Assembly (NCBI RefSeq): GCF_000374845.1
Contig: NZ_KB895430.1
Location: 1-64,000, forward strand
Length of the DNA stretch: 64,000 bases
Origin: Paenibacillus terrigena DSM 21567
GTDB lineage: Bacteria; Bacillota; Bacilli; Paenibacillales; Paenibacillaceae
Direction of reading: 5' to 3'
Both the position numbers and the translations under genes were made by a program. The notes below the pieces were generated by a model. That model did not search any database and was not told the origin of the DNA. It saw nothing but the letters and a program-made list of their open reading frames with translations. Positions 45,558-55,293 of the stretch are shown here, piece by piece (positions within the stretch are counted from its first letter, which is position 1; every line of letters begins with the position of its first letter).

Positions 45558-46396
45558 GACTCTTCGGCGAGCTCGTCATGTTCTCGCATACCTTATTCTC
45601 GCTGCCATTCGCCATCATTTCCTTGCTGTGGGCGTCGAATGGCTGGCCTTCATGGTATGTGATAACCTGGTCGCTTATCGCCCTTGTCGCAGCCCGGAAT
45701 GGGGCGAATGCCTTTAATCGGCTTGCGGATTTGAAGTTCGATACCTTGAACCCCCGGACCGAATCGCGCCATATGCCGAAGAAACAGCTCATGCCAAGGG
45801 AAGTCATCCTGTTCGTTATTCTGAATTACGCGCTGTTCGTATTCGCAGCCGCCATGCTGAATCCACTCTGCTTCGCGTTATCGCCAGTCGCGATATTGCT
45901 AATTACAGCTTATTCGTATACAAAGCGGTTCACTTGGCTCTGCCACCTGTTTCTAGGTTTCACGATTGCGTCCGCGCCCATTGGCGCCTGGTTCGCCGTG
46001 ACAGGACAGTTCGCCTTTACACCCTTTATTCTGGGAACGATCGTCATGCTCTGGATTGCAGGCTTCGATATTATCTATGCGACGCAAGACATCGATTTTG
46101 ATCGCAAAAATGGCCTCTGGTCCGTACCGAGCATATTCGGGTTCGAAGATGCGCTCTACATTTCCCGTGCCCTGCATTTTATCATGGTGCTCTTGCTCTT
46201 CAGCCTTGCCTTCATTCGCGACCTCGGCTGGATCTATTTGCTCGGCATTTTCATTGCAACTCTGCTGCTGCTTACCGAGCATCGTATTATCAAACCGAGC
46301 AATCGTCACCTGATGAAGATTGCTTCCTATAAACTGAATCAGGTCATTAGTATGGTGATCTTATTCTGTACACTGCTAGATTTTATTCTGCTGTAG
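45527..46396 (+). CDS. dmkA: UbiA-family prenyltransferase, DmkA-like
   Basis: An integral membrane prenyltransferase of 289 residues and about eight helices. The two Mg-diphosphate motifs are NAFNRLADLKFD and YATQDIDFDRKN. The following SRHMPKKQL segment fits the 4-hydroxybenzoate polyprenyltransferase (UbiA) branch better than the MenA branch. In Listeria the EET locus has DmkA, a MenA-like enzyme making demethylmenaquinone. Here the same slot is filled by a UbiA-type enzyme, so the aromatic acceptor may differ; MqnP-like activity is another option. AGGAGGGCATGC precedes the ATG. It is the last gene of the operon. Confidence 0.82.
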   Translation: MVIRSVTSKIRLFGELVMFSHTLFSLPFAIISLLWASNGWPSWYVITWSLIALVAARNGANAFNRLADLKFDTLNPRTESRHMPKKQLMPREVILFVILNYALFVFAAAMLNPLCFALSPVAILLITAYSYTKRFTWLCHLFLGFTIASAPIGAWFAVTGQFAFTPFILGTIVMLWIAGFDIIYATQDIDFDRKNGLWSVPSIFGFEDALYISRALHFIMVLLLFSLAFIRDLGWIYLLGIFIATLLLLTEHRIIKPSNRHLMKIASYKLNQVISMVILFCTLLDFILL

Positions 46397-46400
46397 CATA

Positions 46401-46441
46401 AAAGGCTTCGATAGACCTTACTAGGGTCCATCGAAGCCTTT
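46401..46441. terminator. Bidirectional terminator after dmkA-like gene
   Basis: AAAGGCTTCGATAGACC pairs with GGTCCATCGAAGCCTTT around a short loop. It separates the plus-strand operon from the converging minus-strand solute-binding gene. Confidence 0.85.
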
Positions 46442-46447
46442 GAACAT

Positions 46448-47825
46448 TTACTTTTTATTCGCCTTCTCCTTCAATATCGCCGCATACTCATCCGTCATTT
46501 TACGCAAGAACGTATTCACATCTTCTTTGCCTTTGTTCTTGATCATTTCTGCGGTCTTATCACTGATAATATTGGATTCATAGTAGAAAATATCCGGGCC
46601 GTACGGGGAGAATACCGGCGCTGCTGCCGTCCCCTTGTATGCGACGTCGATATTATAGACGCCTACTTTATCTTCGCCTGCTAGATATTTGCGAATCTCT
46701 GGATCCTTCACCACCGGCGGAGCCCCACCAATCGCGATATTCTTCTGATTCTCTTCAGACGCAGCGAATTCTAACACTTTGAACGCCTCTTCAATATGTT
46801 TGCTTGCTGGGTTAATGGCAAGCGTAAGCGGAATATTGTTCGGCAATACACCTGGGAGATCGCTCCAGCTTGGGTAAGCGGACATGCCGAAGTTCAAGCC
46901 TTCCGTATGCGCATAGAGCTTCGCACTATTCACGAAGGATAGAATCATACCGACATTGCCCTTCTCAAAGCCGAAATTATCTTTCTGCGCTTCATCAGGC
47001 ACATTGCCCGGAATACTAACCACCCGTTGAATCAAATTGAAATACTTTGCAAATTTCGGATCCTTCTCGAATAGGATTTCTCCTGTTTCGGGATTCGTAC
47101 CGGAAGCGGATAGCTGGAGCATCGCTTGGGATAAGCCGCGTGCGGCAAGTCCAACATACTCGCCATCTCCATGCTTCCCTGCGATTTTCGTTGCCATATC
47201 CAACACTTCATCCCAGGTAGGCGTCTCGCTCGGATACTCAATGCCTAGCTTATCGAAGATATCCTTGTTATAGAATAGATTCACAACAACATCTTCCAGC
47301 GGCATGCCGAGCAATCGATTCTTCTGCTCCGGGTCACGCTGACGAATGGCTTCGATCGCGCCATCACGGAACTTGGTGAGGTCCACATTACTTGGCAATC
47401 AGATCATCTAATGGATAAGTCATTTCGAGATCGTGCAATGTTACGAATGGATCTGTAATCAACATAATATCTGGGGAGTTATTCGCAGCATTCGCTTCTT
47501 GTATTTTCTCAGCTGAAGCAAATGCACTGATATGTTCAATTTTGATATGAGGATACTTCTTCTCTAATGCATCCGCAAGACGGATTCTAACTTCTTCGCC
47601 GCCCCACGGCGTCATAAATTTTATCGTGACAGGTTCGTTCGATCCGGTCGTGGCCTCAGCATTGTTATCCGTTGCTGGCTCTGTCTTATTGTCATCTACT
47701 GCTGCCTCAGTAGTAGGTTTTGGTTCCTCTGTCGTCTTGGTTGAGTTGCCGCACGCCGATAGTAGAATGGACATGATGCACGTTGTGATTAGGAATAATG
47801 TCATCAATTTTCTAGTCTTCTTCAA
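46448..47825 (-). pseudogene. Frameshifted extracellular sugar-binding lipoprotein
   Basis: Two adjoining frames together make one full solute-binding protein of about 460 residues. The first (TTG start at 47825 after GGGAGG) has a lipobox LLSAC and ends ...YPLDDLIAK with a stop at 47388-47390. The second continues ...NVDLTKFRDGAIEAIRQRDPEQKN through GMPLEDVVVNLFYNKDIFDKLG to the end. At the junction the bases read AAGTAATGTGG. One added base (AAGTAxAATG) would restore K-Y-N-V-D-L. A single-base deletion or a sequence error explains this. No permease genes are adjacent besides the separate cluster upstream. Family 1 sugar ABC importers use such lipoproteins. Confidence 0.85.
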
Positions 47826-48013
47826 TCGATTCCCTCCCTTTTTTGTAAACCCTTTCATAAGTTATTACTCAAAAAAGCAAGAAATTGGGCCGCTAATCCC
47901 GTACATCTCCCCCTCCAACTATTACCTTTATTCGAAATTACTATATCAAAAACGGTGTGTACGTCGTGTGATTTTTATGTGTTTTTCCTGTGAATCTCAT
48001 CATGTCCGCAGCC

Positions 48014-48056
48014 AAAAAAAGACCGCCCATACAAGGGATTCCCTTGCAGGACAGCC
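48014..48056 (-). terminator. Terminator of the lpl-type ABC operon
   Basis: On the minus strand a long stem with G-U pairs (GGCTGTCCTGCAAGGG with CCCTTGTATGGGCGGTC) is followed by seven T. Confidence 0.85.
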
Positions 48057-48065
48057 TTTTCTCGC

Positions 48066-49772
48066 TTATTTAGATGCGAGCGCCTTCTGGTAGATTTCGA
48101 GGTACTGTGCTAATTGCAGACCATCCAAGCCTTTCACATAAGCGTCCCATTCCTTGTTGATATCCTTCGAGCCTGTAATGAATTGCGCCATATTCGACTT
48201 CACGTAGTCGACCAAAGTGGTCTTAATCTGTGCGCTAAGCTCCGCATCCTCGAGGGCGATGAACAGACCGTTCGGGTATTGCTCTTTAGAATGATATGGC
48301 TCGTATTCCTTGGATACGTTATTGAGTCGTGTACCATAGCCATTATCTGCGAGCGGATCCTGTGGAGCTGTCCAAGAAGCACGGTACGCATACGTTCTGA
48401 GCGATGGACCAATTTGTTCCCAGCCATCGTTGTGGGTCGGTTTCTTATCGGTTTTTACGATGTTCGTATATTTGGCTGGCTTGCCGTCCATACCAAGTTC
48501 ACCATCTGTAGCTTTGCGCCAGCCACCGCCTTCAGGCCCATTCTCTTGCAATACAATCGATTCCTCGGTGTATAGATAGTCTGCGAACCGGATCGCGGCG
48601 ATTTGCTGCTCTGGCGTAGCTTTATTGGTAATGGCGAATTGCGAGCTATTGATCCCTGCGAAGAACAACGTCTGCTGTACGCCATTCGGTCCTTTGAGCG
48701 GCGGAACGACGACATAATCTTTATGACGCGGCGCCTTGCTGTCCATGCTGTATGCATAGCTGATTAATGCTGTCGACAACGCACCCATCACGTTATCCTT
48801 CTCTCGATTCGCAAGCTGTTGGATCGCGTCTGCATTTTGCGTGAAGGAAGCTGGATCAATCAAGCCTTCTTTGTATAACTGATTTAAGTATAAGAGCCCT
48901 TGCTTCCATTCCTCTTTATTCGCGACGAAGTCGACCTTGCCGTCCACGACACGTAGGAATGTACCCGCATTCTTCTCGGTATAATCATCGACGATGAAGG
49001 AGTTCATTAAGAAGGCCGAGACATTTCCCGTCCACATCTCATCGGAGCCCGTTAGTGGAATTTCATCCGCTTTGCCGTTGCCATTGGGATCCTTTTCCTT
49101 GAAAGCTTTCAATACGTTATGGAATTCTTCCGTCGTGGTTGGAACCTGAAGCCCTAATTTATCAAGCCAAGCTTTGTTGATCCACATTTTGAGCGCATTA
49201 TCACAGTGGTAGCACTCATTCACTTGCGGCAGCGCATAGATGTTGCCGTCCGGCGCTGTAATCGATGCTTTCATATATGGAATGTCTGCCATCGCTTTCT
49301 TAATGTTCGGCGCATATTTATCGATCAATTCATTGAGCGGAATGAACACGCCTTGCTTGCCATATTTCATTTGCTCCTCTTTCGTAAGCGCTCCATGCAA
49401 GATGACTTCCGGGTAATCGCCGCTCGCGAGCATCAACTGTTTGCGATCATTCAACGCGTTATCCGGTACCAAATCCCAGTCAATCTTAATATTCGTCTTC
49501 TCTTCGAGGAACTTCGTGTAAGTATTCGTCTCCATGTTCTCAATTGTCGATAGCTGAGGTGCGAACATCTTAATCGTCATCGGCTTCTTCACAATGGGAT
49601 ACGTGCCCACTTCCGTGAACAAATCCTCCTGAGCAGCAGGCTTCTCGCCTGACGAGTCAGCTGGCGTCTCTGACTGCTGCGTGCTATTGCCGCTGCAAGC
49701 GCTGAGCATGAGTGCCAAGGTGAATACCAAACTTAATGTCCCTGCAAACGTCTTCGTCCATTTTTTTCTCAT
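48066..49772 (-). CDS. Extracellular solute-binding lipoprotein (LipO/LplA type)
   Basis: A 568-residue lipoprotein with signal peptide and lipobox MLSAC, binding a sugar or oligosaccharide outside the cell. Sequence features such as TKFLEEKTNIKIDWDLVPDN, LASGDYPEVILHG and FLNSFIVDDY are usual for the large Lpl-type family. It follows the two permease genes, completing the importer. The ATP-binding subunit is not present and is probably a shared MsmX-type ATPase. GGAGGCGTAGTCTTT precedes the ATG. The substrate is unknown. Confidence 0.85.
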   Translation of the reverse strand: MRKKWTKTFAGTLSLVFTLALMLSACSGNSTQQSETPADSSGEKPAAQEDLFTEVGTYPIVKKPMTIKMFAPQLSTIENMETNTYTKFLEEKTNIKIDWDLVPDNALNDRKQLMLASGDYPEVILHGALTKEEQMKYGKQGVFIPLNELIDKYAPNIKKAMADIPYMKASITAPDGNIYALPQVNECYHCDNALKMWINKAWLDKLGLQVPTTTEEFHNVLKAFKEKDPNGNGKADEIPLTGSDEMWTGNVSAFLMNSFIVDDYTEKNAGTFLRVVDGKVDFVANKEEWKQGLLYLNQLYKEGLIDPASFTQNADAIQQLANREKDNVMGALSTALISYAYSMDSKAPRHKDYVVVPPLKGPNGVQQTLFFAGINSSQFAITNKATPEQQIAAIRFADYLYTEESIVLQENGPEGGGWRKATDGELGMDGKPAKYTNIVKTDKKPTHNDGWEQIGPSLRTYAYRASWTAPQDPLADNGYGTRLNNVSKEYEPYHSKEQYPNGLFIALEDAELSAQIKTTLVDYVKSNMAQFITGSKDINKEWDAYVKGLDGLQLAQYLEIYQKALASK

Positions 49773-49892
49773 AAAGACTACGCCTCCATTATCATCTTAA
49801 TGGTAAATCATGACCCTGTCATCCTTGTGCTAATGCCAACGTGCGAATTCATTTGCGGCTGCCGCATCCCCCCTCTCAAGTCTGTAGCTGAC

Positions 49893-50792
49893 TTATCCTT
49901 TGAGTGAACCGATCATAACCCCTTTGACGAAATGCTTCTGTACGAACGGGTAGATGATGAGCACCGGAGCGCTTGCGACGACGATCAAGGAATACTTGAG
50001 CAAATCTCTCAGCCCTTGCTGTGCCTGCATCTGATCGACATTCGCCATCATCGAAGGATCGACGGAATTCAGGATGAGAATATTCCGCAGAATAATCTGT
50101 AGTGGAAATAAATCTGGCGATCTAAGGAAAATCAATGCATCGAAATAGGCGTTCCAATGGCCTACCGCATACATGAGCGTCATAACCGCAATAATCGGCT
50201 TCGACAACGGCAATACAATGCTCCAAATGAACCGAATATCGCTGCACCCATCCAGCTCTGCCGCTTCGGATAGTTCATCCGGAATCGATGTCTGAAAGAA
50301 GGTTCGTGCAACAATGACCTGGAATACCGCCAGTGCGCCTGGCAAGATCAACGCCCAACGTGTATCTAATAGATGCAAATTTTTGACGACCATATAAAAA
50401 GGAATCAATCCTCCATCGAACATCATCGTAATCACGAGGAGCACCATGACAAAATTGCGTCCATAGAAGGTCTTCTTTGCCAGTGGATATGCGATCATGA
50501 TTGTCAGTAAGACATTGATAACGGTTCCAACAATCGTATAGAAAAGTGAATTCATATAACCGACGCCGATTTGTGCATTATTGAAGACCGCCTTGTAGCC
50601 GGCTAACGTAAAATCGACGGGGAACAACCAGACTTTACCCGATACGACGGCCTGAGGCGAACTAACGGAAGAGCTAAGAATATAGAGCAGCGGGAGCGCC
50701 ACGATCAATAAGATAACCGTCAAGAACAGATAGACGATACCTAAGAACAGACGGTCACCCTTGGATTCTTGAATACGAGATGCTGTTATCAT
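49893..50792 (-). CDS. Sugar ABC transporter permease, LplC type
   Basis: A 299-residue permease with six membrane helices. The start at 50792 (MITASRIQESKGD) follows AGAGGAG; a longer frame begins inside the upstream gene. The EAA coupling loop is SIPDELSEAAELDGCSDIRFIWSIVLPLSKPIIAV. The C terminus ends FVKGVMIGSLKG, typical of LplC/YtcP proteins. It pairs with the LplB-type permease 26 bases upstream and serves the lipoprotein encoded at 48066. Confidence 0.9.
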   Translation of the reverse strand: MITASRIQESKGDRLFLGIVYLFLTVILLIVALPLLYILSSSVSSPQAVVSGKVWLFPVDFTLAGYKAVFNNAQIGVGYMNSLFYTIVGTVINVLLTIMIAYPLAKKTFYGRNFVMVLLVITMMFDGGLIPFYMVVKNLHLLDTRWALILPGALAVFQVIVARTFFQTSIPDELSEAAELDGCSDIRFIWSIVLPLSKPIIAVMTLMYAVGHWNAYFDALIFLRSPDLFPLQIILRNILILNSVDPSMMANVDQMQAQQGLRDLLKYSLIVVASAPVLIIYPFVQKHFVKGVMIGSLKG

Positions 50793-50818
50793 AAGGACTC
50801 CTCTCTCCTTCTTCGAGA

Positions 50819-51757
50819 TTACCACAGGCTATTATTAGATAATTTCTTAGCAATGTAATTGACGGATACGAGCAGAATCAAGTTAATGACCGAGTTGAAC
50901 AATCCAATCGCAGCCGAGAAGCTGAAGCTAGAGCCCAGCAAGCCCACTTTGTACACGTAAGTAGAGATGACTTCAGACGTGCTCAGATTGAGCGGATTTT
51001 GCATGAGATAAATTTTCTCGAATCCGAGTTTCATAATATTCCCTAAGTTCAATATCAACAAGATGACCGATACCGGGATTAGACTCGGAATATCGATATT
51101 AATAATCTTCTGGATGCGCGAAGCCCCGTCTACCTTGGCCGATTCATAGAGCTCAGGGTTGACCCCTGCAAGCGCAGCAATATAGATGATCGCGCCATAA
51201 CCTGTGAACTGCCATACATCGGACCAGACATAGATCGATTTGAACAATCCGGGAATGCCCATAAAGTTCGTATTCTCGACGCCCAGCATCGCGAAAAACT
51301 TACTAATCATTCCTACATTCGGCGTCAAGTTCACGATAATAATCGAGACCATGATAACCGTGGAGATGAAGTACGGCGCGTAGGTGACGAGCTGTACACT
51401 TTTCTTAAATAGTCCGTTGCGTATTTCATTCAGTGCCAGCGCCAGAATAATAGGAGCCGGGAACCCGATCAACAGCCCGTAGAGACTAATGCCGAGCGTA
51501 TTCTTAATATAGAGCCAGAAATTCGGTGAATTGAAGAATTGCTCGAAATACTTCAGTCCCACCCAGGTGCTGCCCCAGATGCCTTTGATCACGTTATAAT
51601 CTTTGAATGCAATGACGATCCCTGCCATGGGCACATATTTGAAGATTACTAAATAGAGCAGTGGCAGCAAAATCACCAAGTACAATTGCCAGTGACGCTT
51701 CATTCGTCTCCACGCTGGCGTTCTTACGACTCCTGTTTCATTCACTAGATTTGGCAT
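50819..51757 (-). CDS. Sugar ABC transporter permease, LplB type
   Basis: A 312-residue permease, start ATG at 51757 after AAGGAGCTGCGTG; the longer frame reads through the intergenic region. About six helices are seen, with the coupling loop NPELYESAKVDGASRIQKIINIDIPSLIPV. The motif FKDYNVIKGIWGSTWVGLKYF is characteristic of LplB/YteP. It is first of the transport genes and follows the AraC-type regulator. Confidence 0.9.
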   Translation of the reverse strand: MPNLVNETGVVRTPAWRRMKRHWQLYLVILLPLLYLVIFKYVPMAGIVIAFKDYNVIKGIWGSTWVGLKYFEQFFNSPNFWLYIKNTLGISLYGLLIGFPAPIILALALNEIRNGLFKKSVQLVTYAPYFISTVIMVSIIIVNLTPNVGMISKFFAMLGVENTNFMGIPGLFKSIYVWSDVWQFTGYGAIIYIAALAGVNPELYESAKVDGASRIQKIINIDIPSLIPVSVILLILNLGNIMKLGFEKIYLMQNPLNLSTSEVISTYVYKVGLLGSSFSFSAAIGLFNSVINLILLVSVNYIAKKLSNNSLW

Positions 51758-51888
51758 CACGCAGCTCCTTCCGTCTAGACCTTGGTTTGCGGCTTTCGAA
51801 TATGACCCCATTGTAGAGGGCATTTCATGCATCAACAAGAAACAAGAATAAACCGATCTAACTTTTTTCACTTTGGCGTCAGCATGCG

Positions 51889-51914
51889 AAAAAAGCAGCG
51901 ATTCGCATCGCTGC
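51889..51914 (-). terminator. Terminator after the AraC-type regulator
   Basis: On the minus strand GCAGCGAT pairs with ATCGCTGC (loop GCGA) and is followed by six T, so the regulator and the permease operon are probably separate transcripts. Confidence 0.85.
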
Positions 51915-51943
51915 CCGCACTATTTTCTACGAATAAACCGTTT

Positions 51944-54181
51944 TCAACCATTCGCTCTTCGCAAGTGATCCGTACGATATTCACCGGGTGAGTAACCAAC
52001 AACTTTCTTGAATACGCGACTGAACGAGATCGCACTCGTATAGCCAACCCGCTCTGCAACTTCCTGCACCGAATATGTCGTCTCGATCAACAGACGCTGC
52101 GCCTCTTGCATGCGCATTTCGATAAGGAAATCGACGAACTTCTGCCCGGTGTTCTCTTTGAACAGCTTACTCACATATTTCGCATTCATCTTGAAATGCT
52201 CGCCCAGAAATTCCAGCGACATATTCGGATTCGCATAATCCAGTTCAATGAATTTCCGCATCTCACGAATCATCGCCGTATGCTGACGCGTATCTCGCAT
52301 CTGCTGGATCGTATCATACAATTCAATCAGTACCGGCTTGATGCCTTCGCGCAGTTGATCAAGAGAATACCCGTTATCGACCTGCTCACTCAACTTCGGC
52401 AGACTCTCCTGAACCCACATCTGCTGGATTTCTTTACTCCATCCGGACACTTCTCGGCCGAAGAAATAGATCAAATAATTCATGACATTCATAATTTCAT
52501 CATTTGTGAGCAGCCCTTGCTTCAATTGCATGAACCAAGCATCGTATTCCTCGATCCAATGGTCTTCGCCCGTACGGAAAGACTGCACTAGCCATCGAAT
52601 CGCTCCAAGATGCGAATAGACCTCCGCTTGGCCTTGGCTTGCAATATCCTCGCTCGAGATCAACCGATTCTCGCCCAGAACGGTCTTATACTTCAGTGCT
52701 TCCATGCAAGCTTTATAGGACATCGGAATCTCGCTTACAATCTCTGCGAGCGGGCCTAGACCAATCGTAATTGTAAATTTCAAATTCTGCTCGGTCCAGC
52801 CTCTAACCTGATCCGCAAGCTGAGGCAGCGAGGTCGGTTCATCGAGATTCGCTTCAGGCGTCTCGAACAACATCACCGACAAATGGGAAGCCGAGGTCCA
52901 TTCAGACCACAACCTACAATCTAATTTGGACGCGATTTCTTCAATGACCGTACGCAAGGTGAACTTCAACAGATGCTGGTCACCCTTGGAATAGTTGTTA
53001 CAGAAATCCCCGTACTTATCAATTTCGACGACGAACATCTGACATCGTCCTGTCGGTGTCGGAAGCTTCAATGGCTTCGCTTCGAGCTCCCATTCCACCA
53101 AGGTTAGATTTGCCCCGCCATCAATTAATTGATGAAATAAATCTCGCGTCCGAAGATGCAGATCCTCTTGGTATTTCTGCTGATATTGCCTCGCCTGCTC
53201 CAGAATATTGTCCAGCGCAGACTCGATAAAGGCAAATTCGTCCGTCTTGCCACGTCTTGCTCCCCCGCCTGCAATGGGTAAGGAATAGCTGCTGAACTTC
53301 GCAGCAATCTGCTCGATCGGCTTGGAATGGCGACGCGTCACATAAACCATCCAGAGCAGGCCCATAGCGATCATCAGAAGACCGATGACGAACCATACGT
53401 TATAGAGCGATGAAATAAACCGAACCAATCCGCCATGTACCAGCCCGCTTCCATATTTCCAGCTGGTGTAGCTCGAGATATATTGCGAATTCAATTCCGT
53501 CCCATCCTGATTCAGCGGGCTGCCGAACAACGGGTTGCCGGACGTATCCCGTGTCTGAATAAAACTGTTCTTTGTGTCGTACAGATCTTTCGTTAGCTTA
53601 TGAAGGGATTCTGTCGCTACATTGATCACGATCATACCGAGATCATTCTTCATGTACGGCGCGCCTCGAACGAGACTGACAACTTGTTTACCACCGATCA
53701 TTTTAAATTGTTCGAAATTGCGACCATCCGTCCACTTCGGCGTTTTGGAGATTTGGTATTTGTGTATGAAATTCTGGTCTGCATAATCTTTGACGAACGA
53801 ATTCGTCGCATCGCTGAGGACGAACCCGTCCGCATACCGCACCATATAGATCGAATCGATTAAGGGGTAATATGTAATCATTTCTTTCAGCTTCTGCACG
53901 GCAGCAATAGTAATATACGGATCGCTGTTCGTATTCGATTTGAAGAAGTCTTTGAGCGGCTTGCTGTTAATGGTCTCCAGCACCACCATATTATCAATCA
54001 CCTTCAGCGACGTATCGACAAGACGCATCGCCTGCAATGACAACATCTTATTCGCATTGGACGCTTCCTTACGACTCTGCTCACTGAACAGTTGGAAGAA
54101 CACGAAGAATGTAAACGTAATGACAATAATAAAAATCGGCAAATAAGACAGCAAAAGCCGTTTAAACCAAGAACTCCTCAC
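51944..54181 (-). CDS. Membrane-bound AraC-family regulator (YesS-like)
   Basis: A protein of about 745 residues with two membrane helices (about 9-30 and 265-288) flanking a Cache-like extracellular sensor. A cytoplasmic linker with a GGDEF-like region follows, then a C-terminal AraC DNA-binding domain (LEFLGEHFKMNAKYVSKLFKENTG; SVQEVAERVGYTSAISFSRVFKKVVGYSPGEYR). Such regulators control adjacent Lpl/YesOPQ importers in response to extracellular saccharides. A GTG at 54181 lies seven bases after GGGG; a TTG two codons earlier is an alternative. It precedes the permease genes on the same strand. Confidence 0.87.
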   Translation of the reverse strand: MRSSWFKRLLLSYLPIFIIVITFTFFVFFQLFSEQSRKEASNANKMLSLQAMRLVDTSLKVIDNMVVLETINSKPLKDFFKSNTNSDPYITIAAVQKLKEMITYYPLIDSIYMVRYADGFVLSDATNSFVKDYADQNFIHKYQISKTPKWTDGRNFEQFKMIGGKQVVSLVRGAPYMKNDLGMIVINVATESLHKLTKDLYDTKNSFIQTRDTSGNPLFGSPLNQDGTELNSQYISSYTSWKYGSGLVHGGLVRFISSLYNVWFVIGLLMIAMGLLWMVYVTRRHSKPIEQIAAKFSSYSLPIAGGGARRGKTDEFAFIESALDNILEQARQYQQKYQEDLHLRTRDLFHQLIDGGANLTLVEWELEAKPLKLPTPTGRCQMFVVEIDKYGDFCNNYSKGDQHLLKFTLRTVIEEIASKLDCRLWSEWTSASHLSVMLFETPEANLDEPTSLPQLADQVRGWTEQNLKFTITIGLGPLAEIVSEIPMSYKACMEALKYKTVLGENRLISSEDIASQGQAEVYSHLGAIRWLVQSFRTGEDHWIEEYDAWFMQLKQGLLTNDEIMNVMNYLIYFFGREVSGWSKEIQQMWVQESLPKLSEQVDNGYSLDQLREGIKPVLIELYDTIQQMRDTRQHTAMIREMRKFIELDYANPNMSLEFLGEHFKMNAKYVSKLFKENTGQKFVDFLIEMRMQEAQRLLIETTYSVQEVAERVGYTSAISFSRVFKKVVGYSPGEYRTDHLRRANG

Positions 54182-54262
54182 GTTCAAACCCCGCTTCGCA
54201 GTTTTTTAAGTTATTATATCGGATTGAATCTCACTTGTAACCCCTTTCATTTAGAAGCATGC

Positions 54263-54295
54263 AAAAAAGAGCTACCCATGAAAATGGATAACTCT
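54263..54295 (-). terminator. Terminator of the pplA-ndh2-hepS-dmkB operon
   Basis: On the minus strand AGAGTTATCCAT pairs with ATGGGTAGCTCT (loop TTTC) and runs into six T. It lies just after the dmkB stop. Confidence 0.88.
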
Positions 54296-54303
54296 CTCTA
54301 AGT

Positions 54304-55293
54304 TTAAAAATCCCGATCATTAAAATAATGCCAAATGGTCTCTAAATCCTGTGAAGCCTTAAATTCTCGCAGGTCTTCAATCAGCTTCCACGCTTCATGC
54401 ATATATCGATGGCTCAGTTCCTTCGCTTGATCCATGGCAGGACTGCTTCGAATCTGGTCGATCACGAATTGGAACTCTTCCACTGATGAGCCTTCATGCA
54501 ACGCTCGAATTTGATCCCCGAGCTGCTCTTCACGAAGTGCATAGATGACAGGAAGCGTCACTTGTCCGTTCATTAGATCCGCTCCTGCCGGCTTACCCAG
54601 CTTGCCTTCTGATTGCTCGAAATCGAGCAAATCATCCTTAATTTGAAAGGACATGCCTACCGCTCTGCCAAATGCGTATAACTTATTGGATACCGACTCG
54701 TCTGCTTCTGCCGTCCGTGCGCCAATCTGCAGGCAAGTTGCCATGAGAAGCGCTGTCTTATTCATCGTTTTCTCCAAATACGTATCTAGCCTAATATCAT
54801 AATCAAACCGCGTGTTCAGCTGTTGATACTCTCCTAGACAAAGCCTTGATGGTGCTGCCGAAATCAGATCCTGGAGAGCACTTCCTTGTTCTTCTGTATC
54901 CGAATACTCGAAGAGTGCTTCCACAATTCTAGCCATCATGTAGTTCGCAACATGGGTTGCTGTATAGTTATTCGTCTTCGTGTGGAGCGTCGGCTGCTGT
55001 CTTCTCCGTTCTGCACCGTCAATAATATCATCATGAATCAAGGATGCCGCATGCACGAATTCAGCTGCCGCAGCAAGACGAACCAGTCGCTTCGCTTCCG
55101 GTTCTCGCGTCCCGAATCGGCTTCCGACGATAACGAGCATGGGACGAAGACGCTTTCCCCCCGCTTGAATCAAATCGAGCACGCTGCGCTTTACAACCGA
55201 GAATACCGGCAAATCTCGATCGTAGCGAACCAGGTCAATCATCTCTTTATCAATGCGGTCCACATCGATGTGAAGGGCATCAGATAACTTCAT
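54304..55293 (-). CDS. dmkB: Polyprenyl diphosphate synthase (HepT/DmkB-like)
   Basis: A 329-residue trans-prenyltransferase that builds the isoprenoid tail of a quinone. The first aspartate-rich motif is LIHDDIIDGAERRR and the second FQIKDDLLDFE. GGKRLRPML near the N terminus binds diphosphate. The residue after the double arginine is Arg/Gln, not the usual Gly. It overlaps by 14 bases the HepS-like gene, so the two probably form a two-subunit synthase. In Listeria DmkB in the EET locus has this role. A housekeeping HepST pair is presumably elsewhere. Confidence 0.88.
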   Translation of the reverse strand: MKLSDALHIDVDRIDKEMIDLVRYDRDLPVFSVVKRSVLDLIQAGGKRLRPMLVIVGSRFGTREPEAKRLVRLAAAAEFVHAASLIHDDIIDGAERRRQQPTLHTKTNNYTATHVANYMMARIVEALFEYSDTEEQGSALQDLISAAPSRLCLGEYQQLNTRFDYDIRLDTYLEKTMNKTALLMATCLQIGARTAEADESVSNKLYAFGRAVGMSFQIKDDLLDFEQSEGKLGKPAGADLMNGQVTLPVIYALREEQLGDQIRALHEGSSVEEFQFVIDQIRSSPAMDQAKELSHRYMHEAWKLIEDLREFKASQDLETIWHYFNDRDF

